A stretch of 64,000 nucleotides of DNA from an uncultured Victivallis sp. GTDB lineage: Bacteria; Verrucomicrobiota; Lentisphaeria; Victivallales; Victivallaceae. Numbering within the stretch: position 1 is the first letter of the stretch; each line of letters begins with the position of its first letter. The stretch is from contig NZ_CALXSK010000007.1 in assembly GCF_944391105.1 (NCBI RefSeq), positions 31,877 through 95,876 of the forward strand. The letters are read 5' to 3'. The notes under the pieces are model-generated. The model was not told the DNA's origin, did not search any database, and saw nothing but the letters and a program-made list of their open reading frames with translations. Positions 8,465-17,343 of this stretch are shown here, in pieces. The position numbers and the translations under genes were made by a program.

Positions 8465-10180
8465 TTAGTTTTCATCCATCAGCGTCACGAAGATGACCTC
8501 TTCCAGCGTCGAAATGCCGGCTTCGGCCTTTCGGATCGCATCGTCGCGCAGGGAGCGCATGCCGTTGCGTCGCGCCGCTTCGCGGATGACGCCGCTGGGC
8601 TCGTTCGCGAAGATCAACTTGCCGATGTCTTCCGTGATCTGGAAGATTTCGTAGATGCCGATACGCCCCTTGTAACCGGTTCTTCCACAGCGGTCGCACC
8701 CCTTGCCCTTGTAGAACTGGTGATTGTCCAGATACTCCTGCGAGAGCCCGAGCATCCGGATCTCCATCGGCGTCGGAGTGTGCGGCGCCTTGCAGTTCGG
8801 ACAGATCCGACGCAGCAGCCGCTGCGCCATCACCGCCCGCAGCGCGGTCGCCACCAGAAACGGCTTCACCCCCATGTCCACGAGACGGGTGATCGCGCCA
8901 GGCGCGTCGTTCGTGTGCAGCGTGCTGAACACAAGGTGACCCGTGAGTGCGGCGTTGATCGCGATTTCCGCGGTTTCGAGGTCGCGGATCTCACCGACCA
9001 TGATGATGTTCGGCGCCTGACGCAGCATCGAGCGCAACGCCGCTGCGAACGTCATCTCCACATGCCGGTCCACCTGCACCTGGTTGATGCCCGCGAGCTG
9101 GTATTCCACCGGGTCCTCAACCGTGATGATCTTGCGGCTCGTGGTGTTGATCGTGTTCAGAAACGCATACAGACTCGTGGTCTTGCCGGAACCGGTCGGC
9201 CCGGTCACGAGGAAGATTCCGTCCGGCAGGCTGATGATCCGGTTCACAATCTCAAGGTCGTCCGCATAAAAACCGAGTTTCGGCACATCGAGCTGAATAC
9301 TCGACTTGTCGAGGATACGCATGACGATCGACTCCCCGTGCACGGTCGGTACCGACGATACACGCAAATCGATGTCCTTGTCGCCGACCGTCACCTGAAT
9401 ACGGCCGTCCTGCGGAATCCGCTTTTCGGTGATGTCGAGCCGCGCCATGATCTTCACGCGGCTGGTGAAGTTCGCCTGCATGTATTTCGGCGGCCCCTCC
9501 ACTTCACGCAGCGCTCCGTCGATGCGGTAACGGACACGGTAACGCTTCTCCATCGGTTCGAGGTGGATGTCCGACGCCTTCATCTTGAACGCATCGATGA
9601 TGAGCTGCGTCACAAGGCGGATGATCGGGGCGTTCTCGTCGTCCATCGACTCCTTGGTGCCGATGTTGCTCTCGATGATGGTCGTGTCGATCTCCTCGCC
9701 GTCGGTGAGCTCCTGAAGATATCCCTCGACGCTGTCGGCGCCGACCCGGTAGTAGCGGTCGAGAATCGCGTCGATCTGATCTTTGCTTGCCACCATGGCA
9801 TCGACTTCGGTTCCGAGCAGATAACGCAGTGCGTCGAGAGTCTCCATGTCGGTCGGATCGCTCATCGCGATCGTCAGCACGTCGTCGCGTTTCATGACCG
9901 GCACGACTTTGTAGCGCGATGCGACTTCGGGGCTCAGGCTCTGGATCACCTCCTGGGGGATTTCGTAGCTGTTGAGGTCGATGACTTCCATGCCGTACTG
10001 CTGGGCGAGCATGGCGAGCAGGTCGCGTTCCTGGACCGATCCGTCCTTTTTCAGACATTCGACCGGGTCGAGCGTCCCCCCGGACGCAGCCGCTTCGCTC
10101 CGCGCCCGGTCGACCTGATCCCGGGTGACCATCCCGTACTCCACAAGGAGCTCAAGAATATATTCGGTATCTCTGGCCAA
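8465..10180 (-). CDS. gspE: Type II/IV secretion assembly ATPase GspE/PilB (copy 1)
   Basis: The 571-residue protein has the full GspE/PilB layout. It has an N-terminal MshEN domain (about 5-145), SDIHLEP, Walker A GPTGSGKT (327-334), VGEIRD Walker B and a C-terminal tetracysteine zinc module (CPNC and CDRC). MshEN domains of this kind can bind cyclic-di-GMP in some relatives; whether this one does is not evident. It is the first of three cotranscribed machinery genes and follows thiI by 73 nt. No retraction ATPase PilT, minor pilins or secretin are in the window. Confidence 0.93.
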   Translation of the reverse strand: MARDTEYILELLVEYGMVTRDQVDRARSEAAASGGTLDPVECLKKDGSVQERDLLAMLAQQYGMEVIDLNSYEIPQEVIQSLSPEVASRYKVVPVMKRDDVLTIAMSDPTDMETLDALRYLLGTEVDAMVASKDQIDAILDRYYRVGADSVEGYLQELTDGEEIDTTIIESNIGTKESMDDENAPIIRLVTQLIIDAFKMKASDIHLEPMEKRYRVRYRIDGALREVEGPPKYMQANFTSRVKIMARLDITEKRIPQDGRIQVTVGDKDIDLRVSSVPTVHGESIVMRILDKSSIQLDVPKLGFYADDLEIVNRIISLPDGIFLVTGPTGSGKTTSLYAFLNTINTTSRKIITVEDPVEYQLAGINQVQVDRHVEMTFAAALRSMLRQAPNIIMVGEIRDLETAEIAINAALTGHLVFSTLHTNDAPGAITRLVDMGVKPFLVATALRAVMAQRLLRRICPNCKAPHTPTPMEIRMLGLSQEYLDNHQFYKGKGCDRCGRTGYKGRIGIYEIFQITEDIGKLIFANEPSGVIREAARRNGMRSLRDDAIRKAEAGISTLEEVIFVTLMDEN

Positions 10181-10253
10181 AATAACATCTCCTGTATCAA
10201 AGAAGTCTGTAAAAATATCCTTGACTGAAAGTTAACCCGTTTTTCCGTAAATT

Positions 10254-11456
10254 TCAAGCGATAGTTTCAATATCTGCGATTATTTTTTCCAGTACGGAGG
10301 GATAATCGGGGATTTTCCGCTCTTCCGCCTCGGCGACCGGTTCCGGCATCGCGGTCGCCGGAGAGGCCGGCGCGAAGACCGTGCAGCTGTCGGGAACCTG
10401 CGTGTTCGAGAGCTCATAACTGCCGATCATCCCCGCAATCCGGATCGTTTCGAGTTTGTCGGTTCCGACCAGCGGGCGCAGTACGAGCATGTCGATCGCG
10501 CGGTTGATCGTGTTCATGTTGACGAGCGTCTGAGAGGCGACCTGGCCGACGGCTTCGCCCGTAACGAGCGCGCGGCATCCGGTCGCCCGCGCGACCTGTT
10601 CGGAAATGCGCAGCATCGCCCGGCGGTAGAGCACGGTCCGGAACCGTTCCGTGCAGTTGTCCCGGATCAGCTTCTGCAGCGGTGCGAGATTGCACAAATG
10701 CAGTTTCCCGTGAATCTGCCAGCCGTTCAGGAATTCCGCGATTCCGCGCACCTTGTCGGTCGTTTCGGGCGGCGTGTAAGGCGAACTGTGGAAGGTGATG
10801 AAGTCGGTCGGGCAGCCGCGTTTCATGATCATCCACGCGGCCACGGGCGAGTCGATTCCGCCCGAGAGCAGCGTCAGCACGCGCGGATTGCTCCCGACCG
10901 GCAGTCCGCCCGGCGCCCGGTACTCATCCCAGTAGAGCAGAGCGAATTCGTCACGCACCTCCACGCCGAGCGTGTATTCCGCGTGTTTGAGGTCGATCCG
11001 GAAACGGTCGTCGCCGAACAGCTTCGCGATGGAGGTCACGAGGTCGATTTCGATCTCCTGCGAACGGAACGGGAACTTCTTGAAACTCCGCCGCGCCCGC
11101 ACCCGGAACGAGATGTTCTCTCTTTCCGCGAAGACCGGGGTGAGCACCTCGCCGGCGAGTTCGAGCGCTTTTGCGCGGATCGCGTCCATATCGACTGCGA
11201 CGCGTGCCGCTGGAGAGAACGATTCGAGTCCGAACACTTTCGCGAGCTGCGGCTTGATCGCACGAAGCTCCTCCGGCGTAAAATCTCCTTCATGTTTCGG
11301 CTCTACCCAGACCCGGCCGCGGACCCGGTGCACGCGGCAGGGCGCCTTGCCGTCGAGCAGATGGCGGATATTTTCAACGAGACACCGCTCGAACATGTTC
11401 CGGTTGTTGCCCTTCGTGGCAATCTCATGGTAGCGGCAGATGATGGAATTGTACAT
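10254..11456 (-). CDS. thiI: tRNA 4-thiouridine synthetase ThiI (no rhodanese domain)
   Basis: ThiI activates U8 of tRNA for sulfur insertion and can also feed thiamine synthesis. The 400-residue protein has an N-terminal ferredoxin-like/THUMP region (to about 165) and a PP-loop ATPase site LLSGGIDSPVAAW. The C-terminal rhodanese domain of the E. coli type is missing, as in Bacillus, so sulfur must come from a partner cysteine desulfurase. The last 40 residues are a Pro/Ala/Glu-rich tail. A GGAG ribosome site precedes the ATG. It heads the minus-strand block that continues into gspE. Confidence 0.93.
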   Translation of the reverse strand: MYNSIICRYHEIATKGNNRNMFERCLVENIRHLLDGKAPCRVHRVRGRVWVEPKHEGDFTPEELRAIKPQLAKVFGLESFSPAARVAVDMDAIRAKALELAGEVLTPVFAERENISFRVRARRSFKKFPFRSQEIEIDLVTSIAKLFGDDRFRIDLKHAEYTLGVEVRDEFALLYWDEYRAPGGLPVGSNPRVLTLLSGGIDSPVAAWMIMKRGCPTDFITFHSSPYTPPETTDKVRGIAEFLNGWQIHGKLHLCNLAPLQKLIRDNCTERFRTVLYRRAMLRISEQVARATGCRALVTGEAVGQVASQTLVNMNTINRAIDMLVLRPLVGTDKLETIRIAGMIGSYELSNTQVPDSCTVFAPASPATAMPEPVAEAEERKIPDYPSVLEKIIADIETIA

Positions 11457-11514
11457 GATGACGGGAAACTCCTTTGTGTGTCAACGCAAAAGATACCCCG
11501 CCCCGCCCGGAAAG

Positions 11515-12513
11515 TCAAGCGCGCGCAACGCGAAAACTTTCCTCCGGCGGAGGAACGGCGGCGTCTCTTACGCTGTCACGCTCAATGAGCCGGTAGGGGA
11601 TGACCGTGTGACGCGGGAAGGCGATGCCGCGCCGCCGCGCGTCGAGCAGGTCGGCGACGGCGGCGGCCTGCGCGGCGTAATCCTGCGTGATCGTGGTTTG
11701 CGGGGGAATGGCGTAACGGGAGTACATGCTCCGTTCGGAGGCGACCAGCGAAATGTCGTCCGGAATGCGCCGATTGTAGAGGGAGAGCACATAGGCGGCG
11801 ATGATCCCGGCATTTCCGCCGGGGCAGAAGAGGCTGTCTATGCCGAGTTTCAGAAGTTTGCCGATCTCCTCCACATAGGAGTCGGCGAGGGCGAAACGGA
11901 CGAGCCGGTCCGAGACCGGCAGCCGATGCGCGTGCAATGCCCGGAGAACGGCTTCGCGCCGGATTTCGGTGTTGCCGACTCCGGCTTCTCCGTAAATGAT
12001 GACTCCGGCTTTGCGGCAGCCGTGGCGGGCGAGGCAGTCGATGCCGAGCTCCATCGCCTCCCTTTCGTCGGAACGGACCGAATAGATCTCGTCGGTTCCC
12101 GGAGGAACATCGCGGTCGATGACGATGAGAGGCGCGGCGAAACGTTCCTCCCAGCCGGCGAAATGTTCCACCCCGACCCCGACCGAAACGGCGCCGCAGA
12201 AACGGATTCGCTCCAACTGTCTGAGGTTGTCCTGCGGCAGCATTTCGATCCGGTAACCGCGCTGCGAGAGAGTCAGCGCCAGTTCGGAGAGCACCATTTC
12301 AACATAGCTCCGGATCGGATAGATCTCCCGAAGCGGGCTGATGACCACCACATTCTGCTGTTTCTGCGAGAGACGCGGGTGATATCCCGTCTGCCGCGCC
12401 GCCGCCAGAACCCGTTCGCGCAGTTCTTCCCGAATGTTCGGATGGTTGCTGAATACCCGCGATACCGTCGCAGTGGAAACCCCCGCTCTCTTCGCAATCT
12501 CCTGGATTTTCAT
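11515..12513 (-). CDS. LacI-family regulator divergent from the oxidoreductase operon
   Basis: The 332-residue protein has a LacI HTH at the N-terminus (MKIQEIAKRAGVSTATVSRV) and a PBP-like effector domain. The start at 12513 was chosen over upstream in-frame codons because CCGGAGGGAGG lies just before it and the HTH begins at residue 2. It is divergently arranged with the operon beginning at 12709. The 195-bp gap holds two copies of a TTTTTGCAAAAA-like palindrome, so it probably controls both directions. The sugar effector is unknown. Confidence 0.9.
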   Translation of the reverse strand: MKIQEIAKRAGVSTATVSRVFSNHPNIREELRERVLAAARQTGYHPRLSQKQQNVVVISPLREIYPIRSYVEMVLSELALTLSQRGYRIEMLPQDNLRQLERIRFCGAVSVGVGVEHFAGWEERFAAPLIVIDRDVPPGTDEIYSVRSDEREAMELGIDCLARHGCRKAGVIIYGEAGVGNTEIRREAVLRALHAHRLPVSDRLVRFALADSYVEEIGKLLKLGIDSLFCPGGNAGIIAAYVLSLYNRRIPDDISLVASERSMYSRYAIPPQTTITQDYAAQAAAVADLLDARRRGIAFPRHTVIPYRLIERDSVRDAAVPPPEESFRVARA

Positions 12514-12540
12514 AACGCCTCCCTCCGGAACACAAGATGA

Positions 12541-12552
12541 TTTTTGCAAAAA
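12541..12552. promoter_or_regulatory. Candidate LacI operator, copy A
   Basis: TTTTTGCAAAAA is a perfect 12-bp palindrome 28 bp upstream of the lacI-type start codon. A nearly identical site lies at 12637-12648. Confidence 0.5.
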
Positions 12553-12636
12553 TATTGATTCATTTACAATATATTCCGAAATTAATTGAAAACAAATTCT
12601 TTTTTCAATTTGTTTTTCAGAAGATTGTGTTCCGAG

Positions 12637-12648
12637 TTCTTGCAAAAA
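12637..12648. promoter_or_regulatory. Candidate LacI operator, copy B
   Basis: TTCTTGCAAAAA matches copy A at 11 of 12 positions, 96 bp away (about nine helical turns). It covers the proposed -35 element of the oxidoreductase operon. Confidence 0.48.
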
Positions 12649-12667
12649 CGACCGGGGCTGTTACTGT
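12640..12667 (+). promoter_or_regulatory. Candidate promoter of the oxidoreductase operon
   Basis: TTGCAA (12640-12645) is followed after 16 bp by TACTGT (12662-12667), about 40 bp before the first ATG. The -35 overlaps operator copy B, which fits repression. The match to consensus is moderate. Confidence 0.35.
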
Positions 12668-12708
12668 ATTGGGAAAACGGCAAAGCGAAAGGAGCATCGA
12701 AACCGGAG

Positions 12709-13716
12709 ATGAAACGACATGCGATTGTATTCACCGCGCCCGGCCGGGCGGAGTTGCAGACATCCGAAATGGCGGAGCCGGAACTGAAACGGGACGAGGT
12801 TCTTCTGGAGACGGAGTGCACCCTGGTCAGCCCCGGAACCGAACGGGCATGTCTGCTCGGACTCGCCGGAGGAGATTTTCCGAAATATCTCGGCTACAGC
12901 GCGGTGGCGAAGGTGCTGCGTGCCGGGGAAGAAGCCGGATTCCTCCCCGGGGAACGGGTCGCGGTTTATCACAGCATGCACGCCTCCCTTCTGGTGAAGC
13001 AGGCGCAGGATCTGGTCCGCATCGAAGATGACGCTCTGCCGGCGCACACAGCGGTTTTCGCAATCGTCGCCTCGATGGGGCTGCAGGGAGTCCGCAAGGC
13101 GCGGCCTGAGTTCGGAGAGTCTCTGGTGGTGATGGGGCTGGGGCTGCTCGGGCTCTTCGCCGTCCGTTGCGCATATCTCAACGGACTTTTTCCCCTGATT
13201 GCGATGGATTACAACCGGCGGCGGCGGGAACTTGCGCTGGAGTTCGGTGCCGACGCGGCCTTTTCGCCCGACGAACCTGATCTGGCGGAGAGAATCCGCA
13301 GTCTCACGGGCGGAAAAGGCGCGGACGTGGTTGTCGAAGTGACCGGAAATCCGGAGGCGGTCAACGAAGCTCTCGACTTCACCGCGCCGTTCGGACGCGT
13401 CACGCTCACCGGCTGTTCCCGGACTCCGACGCATGAGCTCGATTTCTACCACAAGGTTCACCGTCCGGGGATCAGCATCATCGGAGCGCACAACATGGCG
13501 CGGCCGCTCCACGACGCGCGTCCCGGCTACTGGACCATGCGGGAGGATATGGCGCTGCTGCTGCGGCTGTTTTCCGCGGGCCGGATTCGGACGGAGTCGC
13601 TGTTGGACGTCGTGGCCTCTCCCGCGGACGCCCCGGCGATCTTCGAAAGAATCGCCCGGGGAGATCCGGAGCTGCTCGGCGTCATTTTCGACTGGAAGAG
13701 TTTTACGGAAAGATAA
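12709..13716 (+). CDS. Medium-chain dehydrogenase/reductase (Zn-type fold, catalytic Zn ligands not evident)
   Basis: This 335-residue MDR protein would oxidise or reduce a sugar or polyol with NAD(P). It has a GroES-like N-terminal half (VSPGTERACLLGL) and a Rossmann domain with VVMGLGLLGLFAV, followed by the typical GADAAFSP and GGKGADVVVEVTG strands. The GHE zinc-ligand motif of true alcohol dehydrogenases is absent, as in the BchC-like branch of COG1063. The start at 12709 was chosen because MKRHAIVF begins the fold and GAAAGGAG lies upstream. It is the first of eight genes separated by 1-36 nt. Confidence 0.82.
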   Translation: MKRHAIVFTAPGRAELQTSEMAEPELKRDEVLLETECTLVSPGTERACLLGLAGGDFPKYLGYSAVAKVLRAGEEAGFLPGERVAVYHSMHASLLVKQAQDLVRIEDDALPAHTAVFAIVASMGLQGVRKARPEFGESLVVMGLGLLGLFAVRCAYLNGLFPLIAMDYNRRRRELALEFGADAAFSPDEPDLAERIRSLTGGKGADVVVEVTGNPEAVNEALDFTAPFGRVTLTGCSRTPTHELDFYHKVHRPGISIIGAHNMARPLHDARPGYWTMREDMALLLRLFSAGRIRTESLLDVVASPADAPAIFERIARGDPELLGVIFDWKSFTER

Positions 13717-13728
13717 GGAGCCTCGCCC

Positions 13729-14742
13729 ATGCGGAAGATCAGAATCGGACAGATCGGCATCGGTCACAATCATGCTTCGGAAAAGATGGCCGCTCTGCGC
13801 CGCCTCAGCGAATTTTACGAGGTGGTCGGCGTCGTGGAGGAGGATGACTCCTGGTGGAGCCGCCGCGGCGGATTCCCCGAGTATCAGGGAGTTCCGCGTC
13901 TCACGGCGGAGGAGCTCTTCAACACGCCCGGGCTTGAGGCGGTCGCGGTGGAGACCGACGGTTTCGAGCTTCTCGAGACCGCGCGCCGCTGCGTCGACCG
14001 GAATCTCTCCATTCACATGGACAAGCCCGGCGGGGAGAAACTGGAACCGTTCCGCGATCTGCTGAACGAGTTCCGCCGGAAACATCTGACGATTCAGCTC
14101 GGTTACATGTACCGCAACAATCCGGCGATTCAATACTGTTTGAATGCGGTACGGAAAGGGTGGCTCGGGGAGATCTTCGAGGTACACGCCGTGATGAACC
14201 GTTACGACGGCCACGACGAGGCCTATCGCCGCTGGCTTGCGCAGTTTCAGGGCGGGGCGGTCTACATCTTCGCCGGACACCTGATCGATCTGGTCGTGAC
14301 GTTGCTCGGGCGGCCGCTGCGGGTGACCCCCTACCTCACGAAAACGCGCGACGACAATCTGTACGACACCGGCGTCGCCGTGCTGGAGTATCCGCGCGCG
14401 GTCGCCACGGTGCGGACCGGCGTCACCGAGGTGGACGGGATGAAGCACCGGCGGCTGATCGTCTGCGGTACAAAAGGGACGATCGAAATCTGCCCGCTGG
14501 AGCACCCTGCCGACCGTTACCGGCTCGATCCGCTCCATCTGCGGCTGACGCTGCTCGAGGGAAACGAAGCGTTCGAGGCCGGAACACACATCGTCGATGT
14601 CGGTGTTATGAACGGACGGTATGACAACCAGCTGATCGAGTTTGCGAAGATTATCCGCAATGAGATGGAGAACCCCTATTCGTTCCCGCACGAACTGATC
14701 GTACAGGAGGCGTTGTTGCGCGCCTCCGGTGTTCAGCTGTAA
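13729..14742 (+). CDS. Gfo/Idh/MocA-family oxidoreductase
   Basis: The 337-residue protein has an N-terminal NAD-binding Rossmann domain (IRIGQIGIGHNHASEKM) and the central MDKPGGEKL motif, a variant of the family's EKP signature. It also has the C-terminal alpha/beta domain with GGAVYIFAGHLIDLV, where the His is the expected catalytic or substrate-binding position. These enzymes act on free or nucleotide-linked sugars and cyclitols. It is 12 nt after the MDR gene and 11 nt before the first SDR. The substrate is not identifiable. Confidence 0.85.
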   Translation: MRKIRIGQIGIGHNHASEKMAALRRLSEFYEVVGVVEEDDSWWSRRGGFPEYQGVPRLTAEELFNTPGLEAVAVETDGFELLETARRCVDRNLSIHMDKPGGEKLEPFRDLLNEFRRKHLTIQLGYMYRNNPAIQYCLNAVRKGWLGEIFEVHAVMNRYDGHDEAYRRWLAQFQGGAVYIFAGHLIDLVVTLLGRPLRVTPYLTKTRDDNLYDTGVAVLEYPRAVATVRTGVTEVDGMKHRRLIVCGTKGTIEICPLEHPADRYRLDPLHLRLTLLEGNEAFEAGTHIVDVGVMNGRYDNQLIEFAKIIRNEMENPYSFPHELIVQEALLRASGVQL

Positions 14743-14753
14743 CAGGTGAGACT

Positions 14754-15512
14754 ATGGAAAGACAATGGAATGGAAAAAACGTCCTTGTAACAGGAGCGGA
14801 AAATGAAATCGGCAGGGCGGTGGCCCGCATGTTCGCTTCGCATGGCGCAAGAATCGCAGTCGCCGCCCCTGTCCGGGAGGAGGCGGAGAAAGTCGTTGCG
14901 GAAATCAGCGAATCGGGTGGAGAAGTGATTGCATTTTCCGCCGATCCAGCCGATGTTGATCAGGTCAGGCGGATGGTTCGATGTGTGACCGAAACGCTCG
15001 GTTCGATCGATATTCTCGTCAACAATGCGGGGGGAGACAACCTCCATGCGGTCGGAATTGTCAAAGCTTTTTCGGAGTCGGAACCTGCGCAGTGGGCTCC
15101 TTTTCTTGAGTCTGTCCTGCGGGGAACCATTGCAACGATTCGTTATGTCCTGCCGCAAATGATCGTGCGCCGGACGGGCAGGATCGTCAATCTGGTATCG
15201 GTGGCGGGAGTCTCCGGTTTGCAGGGGGCGCCGATCCGCTCGGCGGTGGAAGGAGGAATCATCGCCCTGACCCGGAGCCTGGCGATGGATTGCGGCGCAT
15301 GCAACATCTGCATCAACAGCATTGCTTCGGGAGCGATCCAGATGAAACCGGGTCCGGAATCCACGATCGGCGGCAGCGTGTTCGGCCGTTCCGGGACGCC
15401 GGAGGAGGTCGCGAAACTGGTCTGTTTTCTCTGTTCGGAAGACGCCGGCTACATCACGGGTCAAAATTACATAATTGACGGCGGCTGCATTCTCGGGCCG
15501 AAGGAGGAATAG
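14754..15512 (+). CDS. SDR-family protein lacking catalytic Tyr and Lys (probable pseudoenzyme)
   Basis: The 252-residue protein has the short-chain dehydrogenase fold: LVTGAENEIG cofactor loop (11-20), NNAGG (90-94), the Ser strand (S149) and a normal C-terminal G-x-N-YIIDGG end. At the active-site Y-x-x-x-K position the sequence is PIRSAVEGG, giving Arg162 for Tyr and Glu166 for Lys. The next gene, a close relative in the same register, has DYSAAKGG. Loss of both residues should abolish normal hydride-transfer chemistry. Cofactor binding may persist, so a partner subunit or binding role is possible. The reading frame is clean, with no decay. Confidence 0.85.
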   Translation: MERQWNGKNVLVTGAENEIGRAVARMFASHGARIAVAAPVREEAEKVVAEISESGGEVIAFSADPADVDQVRRMVRCVTETLGSIDILVNNAGGDNLHAVGIVKAFSESEPAQWAPFLESVLRGTIATIRYVLPQMIVRRTGRIVNLVSVAGVSGLQGAPIRSAVEGGIIALTRSLAMDCGACNICINSIASGAIQMKPGPESTIGGSVFGRSGTPEEVAKLVCFLCSEDAGYITGQNYIIDGGCILGPKEE

Positions 15513-15518
15513 GGGAAC

Positions 15519-16283
15519 ATGGATAAAATGCTTGAAGGAAAGACCGCCGTGGTCACCGGCGCGGGTGGGCGAATCGGCATCGCAATCTGTTCGCGCCTTG
15601 CGGAGGAAGGCGCCGCGGTCGTCTGCGCGGACCTCACCCGGGAAAATGCCGAAAAAGCAGCTGAAACAATCCGTTCCGCCGGGGGATGCGCCCTTCCCTG
15701 TCAGGTGGATGTGACCCGGAGTGACGAAGTCCGCCGAATGGCGGAAACGGCGCTCAGGCAGTTCGGTTCGGTCGAAATCCTGGTAAACAACGCGGGAGGC
15801 AGCGCCGGGTTGTTCCATCGGCTCTCCCGCTTTGAAAACACAACCGAGGAGATCTGGCGCCGGATCATAGACCTCAATCTGAACGGAACGCTCTGCTGTA
15901 TTCACGCTCTGCTCGGCCAGATGATGGAACGCAGATACGGTAAAATCATCAATATGTCTTCGATCGCCGCGGAAAAGGGGATTCTGGATCGGGTGGACTA
16001 CTCCGCGGCCAAAGGGGGAGTCCTCTCTCTGACCCGGGCGCTGGCGCTGGAAACCGGAAAATACAACATCAACGTCAACTGCATCTCTCCAGGCATGGTC
16101 GTCGGTGCGGCGTCGATTCCTCATCAGGGAACCTGGCTGGGGCGTACCGGGGAGCCGCGTGAAATCGCGGCGCTGGTGGCGTTTCTCGCATCGGACGATT
16201 CCAGTTTCATCACCGGTGAAAACCATACCATCGACGGCGGACGTGTTCTCGGGGTGCGTTACCACAACCGGGAAGAACAATAA
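15519..16283 (+). CDS. SDR-family oxidoreductase (intact active site)
   Basis: The 254-residue classical SDR has TGAGGRIG (13-20), NNAGG (90-94), Ser147/Ser148 and the catalytic pair Tyr161/Lys165 in DYSAAKGG. It ends with the usual ITGENHTIDGG. The Asp39 in CADLT after beta-2 suggests NAD preference over NADP. It follows the catalytically altered SDR by 6 nt with an AAGGAGGAA ribosome site. The pair could form a heteromeric enzyme in which this chain is active. Likely substrates are sugar or polyol ketones; none can be named. Confidence 0.9.
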   Translation: MDKMLEGKTAVVTGAGGRIGIAICSRLAEEGAAVVCADLTRENAEKAAETIRSAGGCALPCQVDVTRSDEVRRMAETALRQFGSVEILVNNAGGSAGLFHRLSRFENTTEEIWRRIIDLNLNGTLCCIHALLGQMMERRYGKIINMSSIAAEKGILDRVDYSAAKGGVLSLTRALALETGKYNINVNCISPGMVVGAASIPHQGTWLGRTGEPREIAALVAFLASDDSSFITGENHTIDGGRVLGVRYHNREEQ

Positions 16284-16319
16284 AATTCAACAAACAGGTC
16301 ACTTCCAATAGAGGGAAAA

Positions 16320-17339
16320 ATGAACGTTACCAGAAAAGTGCTGGTGCTCGGCTCTTCCGGGGCGATGGGACAGTATCTGCTTCCACGGCTGTCGGAGCTG
16401 GGCTGTCAGATCGACGCGGTTTCGCTGGATGCGGCCGATCCGGGGCTTCGGGGGGTCACCCACATTCAGGCGAACGCAAAAGACCGGAGCGTCTACCGCG
16501 AACTCCTCGAAAGAAACTACGACGGAATCGTCGACTTCCTGACCTACGGCACCGGAGAACTCACCTGGTATCTGCCGCAGGCGCTGAATCATACCGGACA
16601 TTACATGTTTCTGTCGAGCTGCCGGGTGTTCGACGACAAAGAGCATCCGGTCAGGGAGAGTTCGCCGCGGCTGATCGATTCGTCGGATGACGTTCTGCTG
16701 CGCAATTCGGACGACTATTGCATCTACAAGGCGCGCGGCGAAAATATTCTGCGCGCTTCCCCGCGGCGGAACTGGACGATCGTCCGTCCCGCGACCACCT
16801 ACTCGTTTCTGCGCTACCAGCTCGTGACGCTTGAAGCGGCGGACAACGTGGGGCGCGCCTTCGCCGGGAAGCGGGTTGTTGTTCCCGAGCAGGCGCGGAG
16901 GAAACAGGCGACCTTGAGCTGGGGCGGTGACGTCGCCCGCATGCTTGCCGGACTGCTCTTCCTCGACAAGGCGCTCGGGGAGGATTTCAACGTCGCGACC
17001 GGGGAACATCACTCCTGGGAGGAGATCGCCGACTACTATCACGACATCTGCAACCTGGAGGCGGTCTGGGTGGACAAGGAGGATTATCTGCGCATCCTCT
17101 CGCCGGATCCTTACAATATGGGACCGCGCTGGCAGCTCGAATATGCCCGTCTCTTCACCCGCGAGACCGACAATTCGAAAATCCTCTCCACGCTCGGGAT
17201 GAAACAGAGCGAACTCATGCCGCTCTACGACGGTTTGAAGATGGAGATCGGCCGCTGTCCGAAAGAGACCGTCTGGCCGGTCAATGCTGCGATGGACGAT
17301 TATCTTGCGGCGATGGACCGCCGCTCTTTCAGGAGGTGA
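16320..17339 (+). CDS. NAD-dependent epimerase/dehydratase (extended SDR)
   Basis: The 339-residue protein opens with VLVLGSSGAMGQYLLPRL, a G-x-x-G-x-x-G variant. It shows MFLSSCRVFDDKEHP at the usual S-S-x-x-V-Y/F position and DDYCIYKARGEN, which supplies the Tyr and Lys of Y-x-x-x-K. The C-terminal half carries the WGGDVARMLAGLL and SWEEIADYY patterns of NAD-dependent sugar epimerases. It lies in the operon between the SDR pair and a second Gfo/Idh/MocA gene. The substrate could be a free or nucleotide sugar. Confidence 0.85.
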   Translation: MNVTRKVLVLGSSGAMGQYLLPRLSELGCQIDAVSLDAADPGLRGVTHIQANAKDRSVYRELLERNYDGIVDFLTYGTGELTWYLPQALNHTGHYMFLSSCRVFDDKEHPVRESSPRLIDSSDDVLLRNSDDYCIYKARGENILRASPRRNWTIVRPATTYSFLRYQLVTLEAADNVGRAFAGKRVVVPEQARRKQATLSWGGDVARMLAGLLFLDKALGEDFNVATGEHHSWEEIADYYHDICNLEAVWVDKEDYLRILSPDPYNMGPRWQLEYARLFTRETDNSKILSTLGMKQSELMPLYDGLKMEIGRCPKETVWPVNAAMDDYLAAMDRRSFRR

Positions 17340-17343
17340 AATC

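Noticed and set aside
12661..14691. 676-codon minus-strand frame opposite the MDR and Gfo/Idh genes
   Set aside because: It is antisense to two well-supported enzymes, has no start signal or domain, and the translation is Arg/His-rich.
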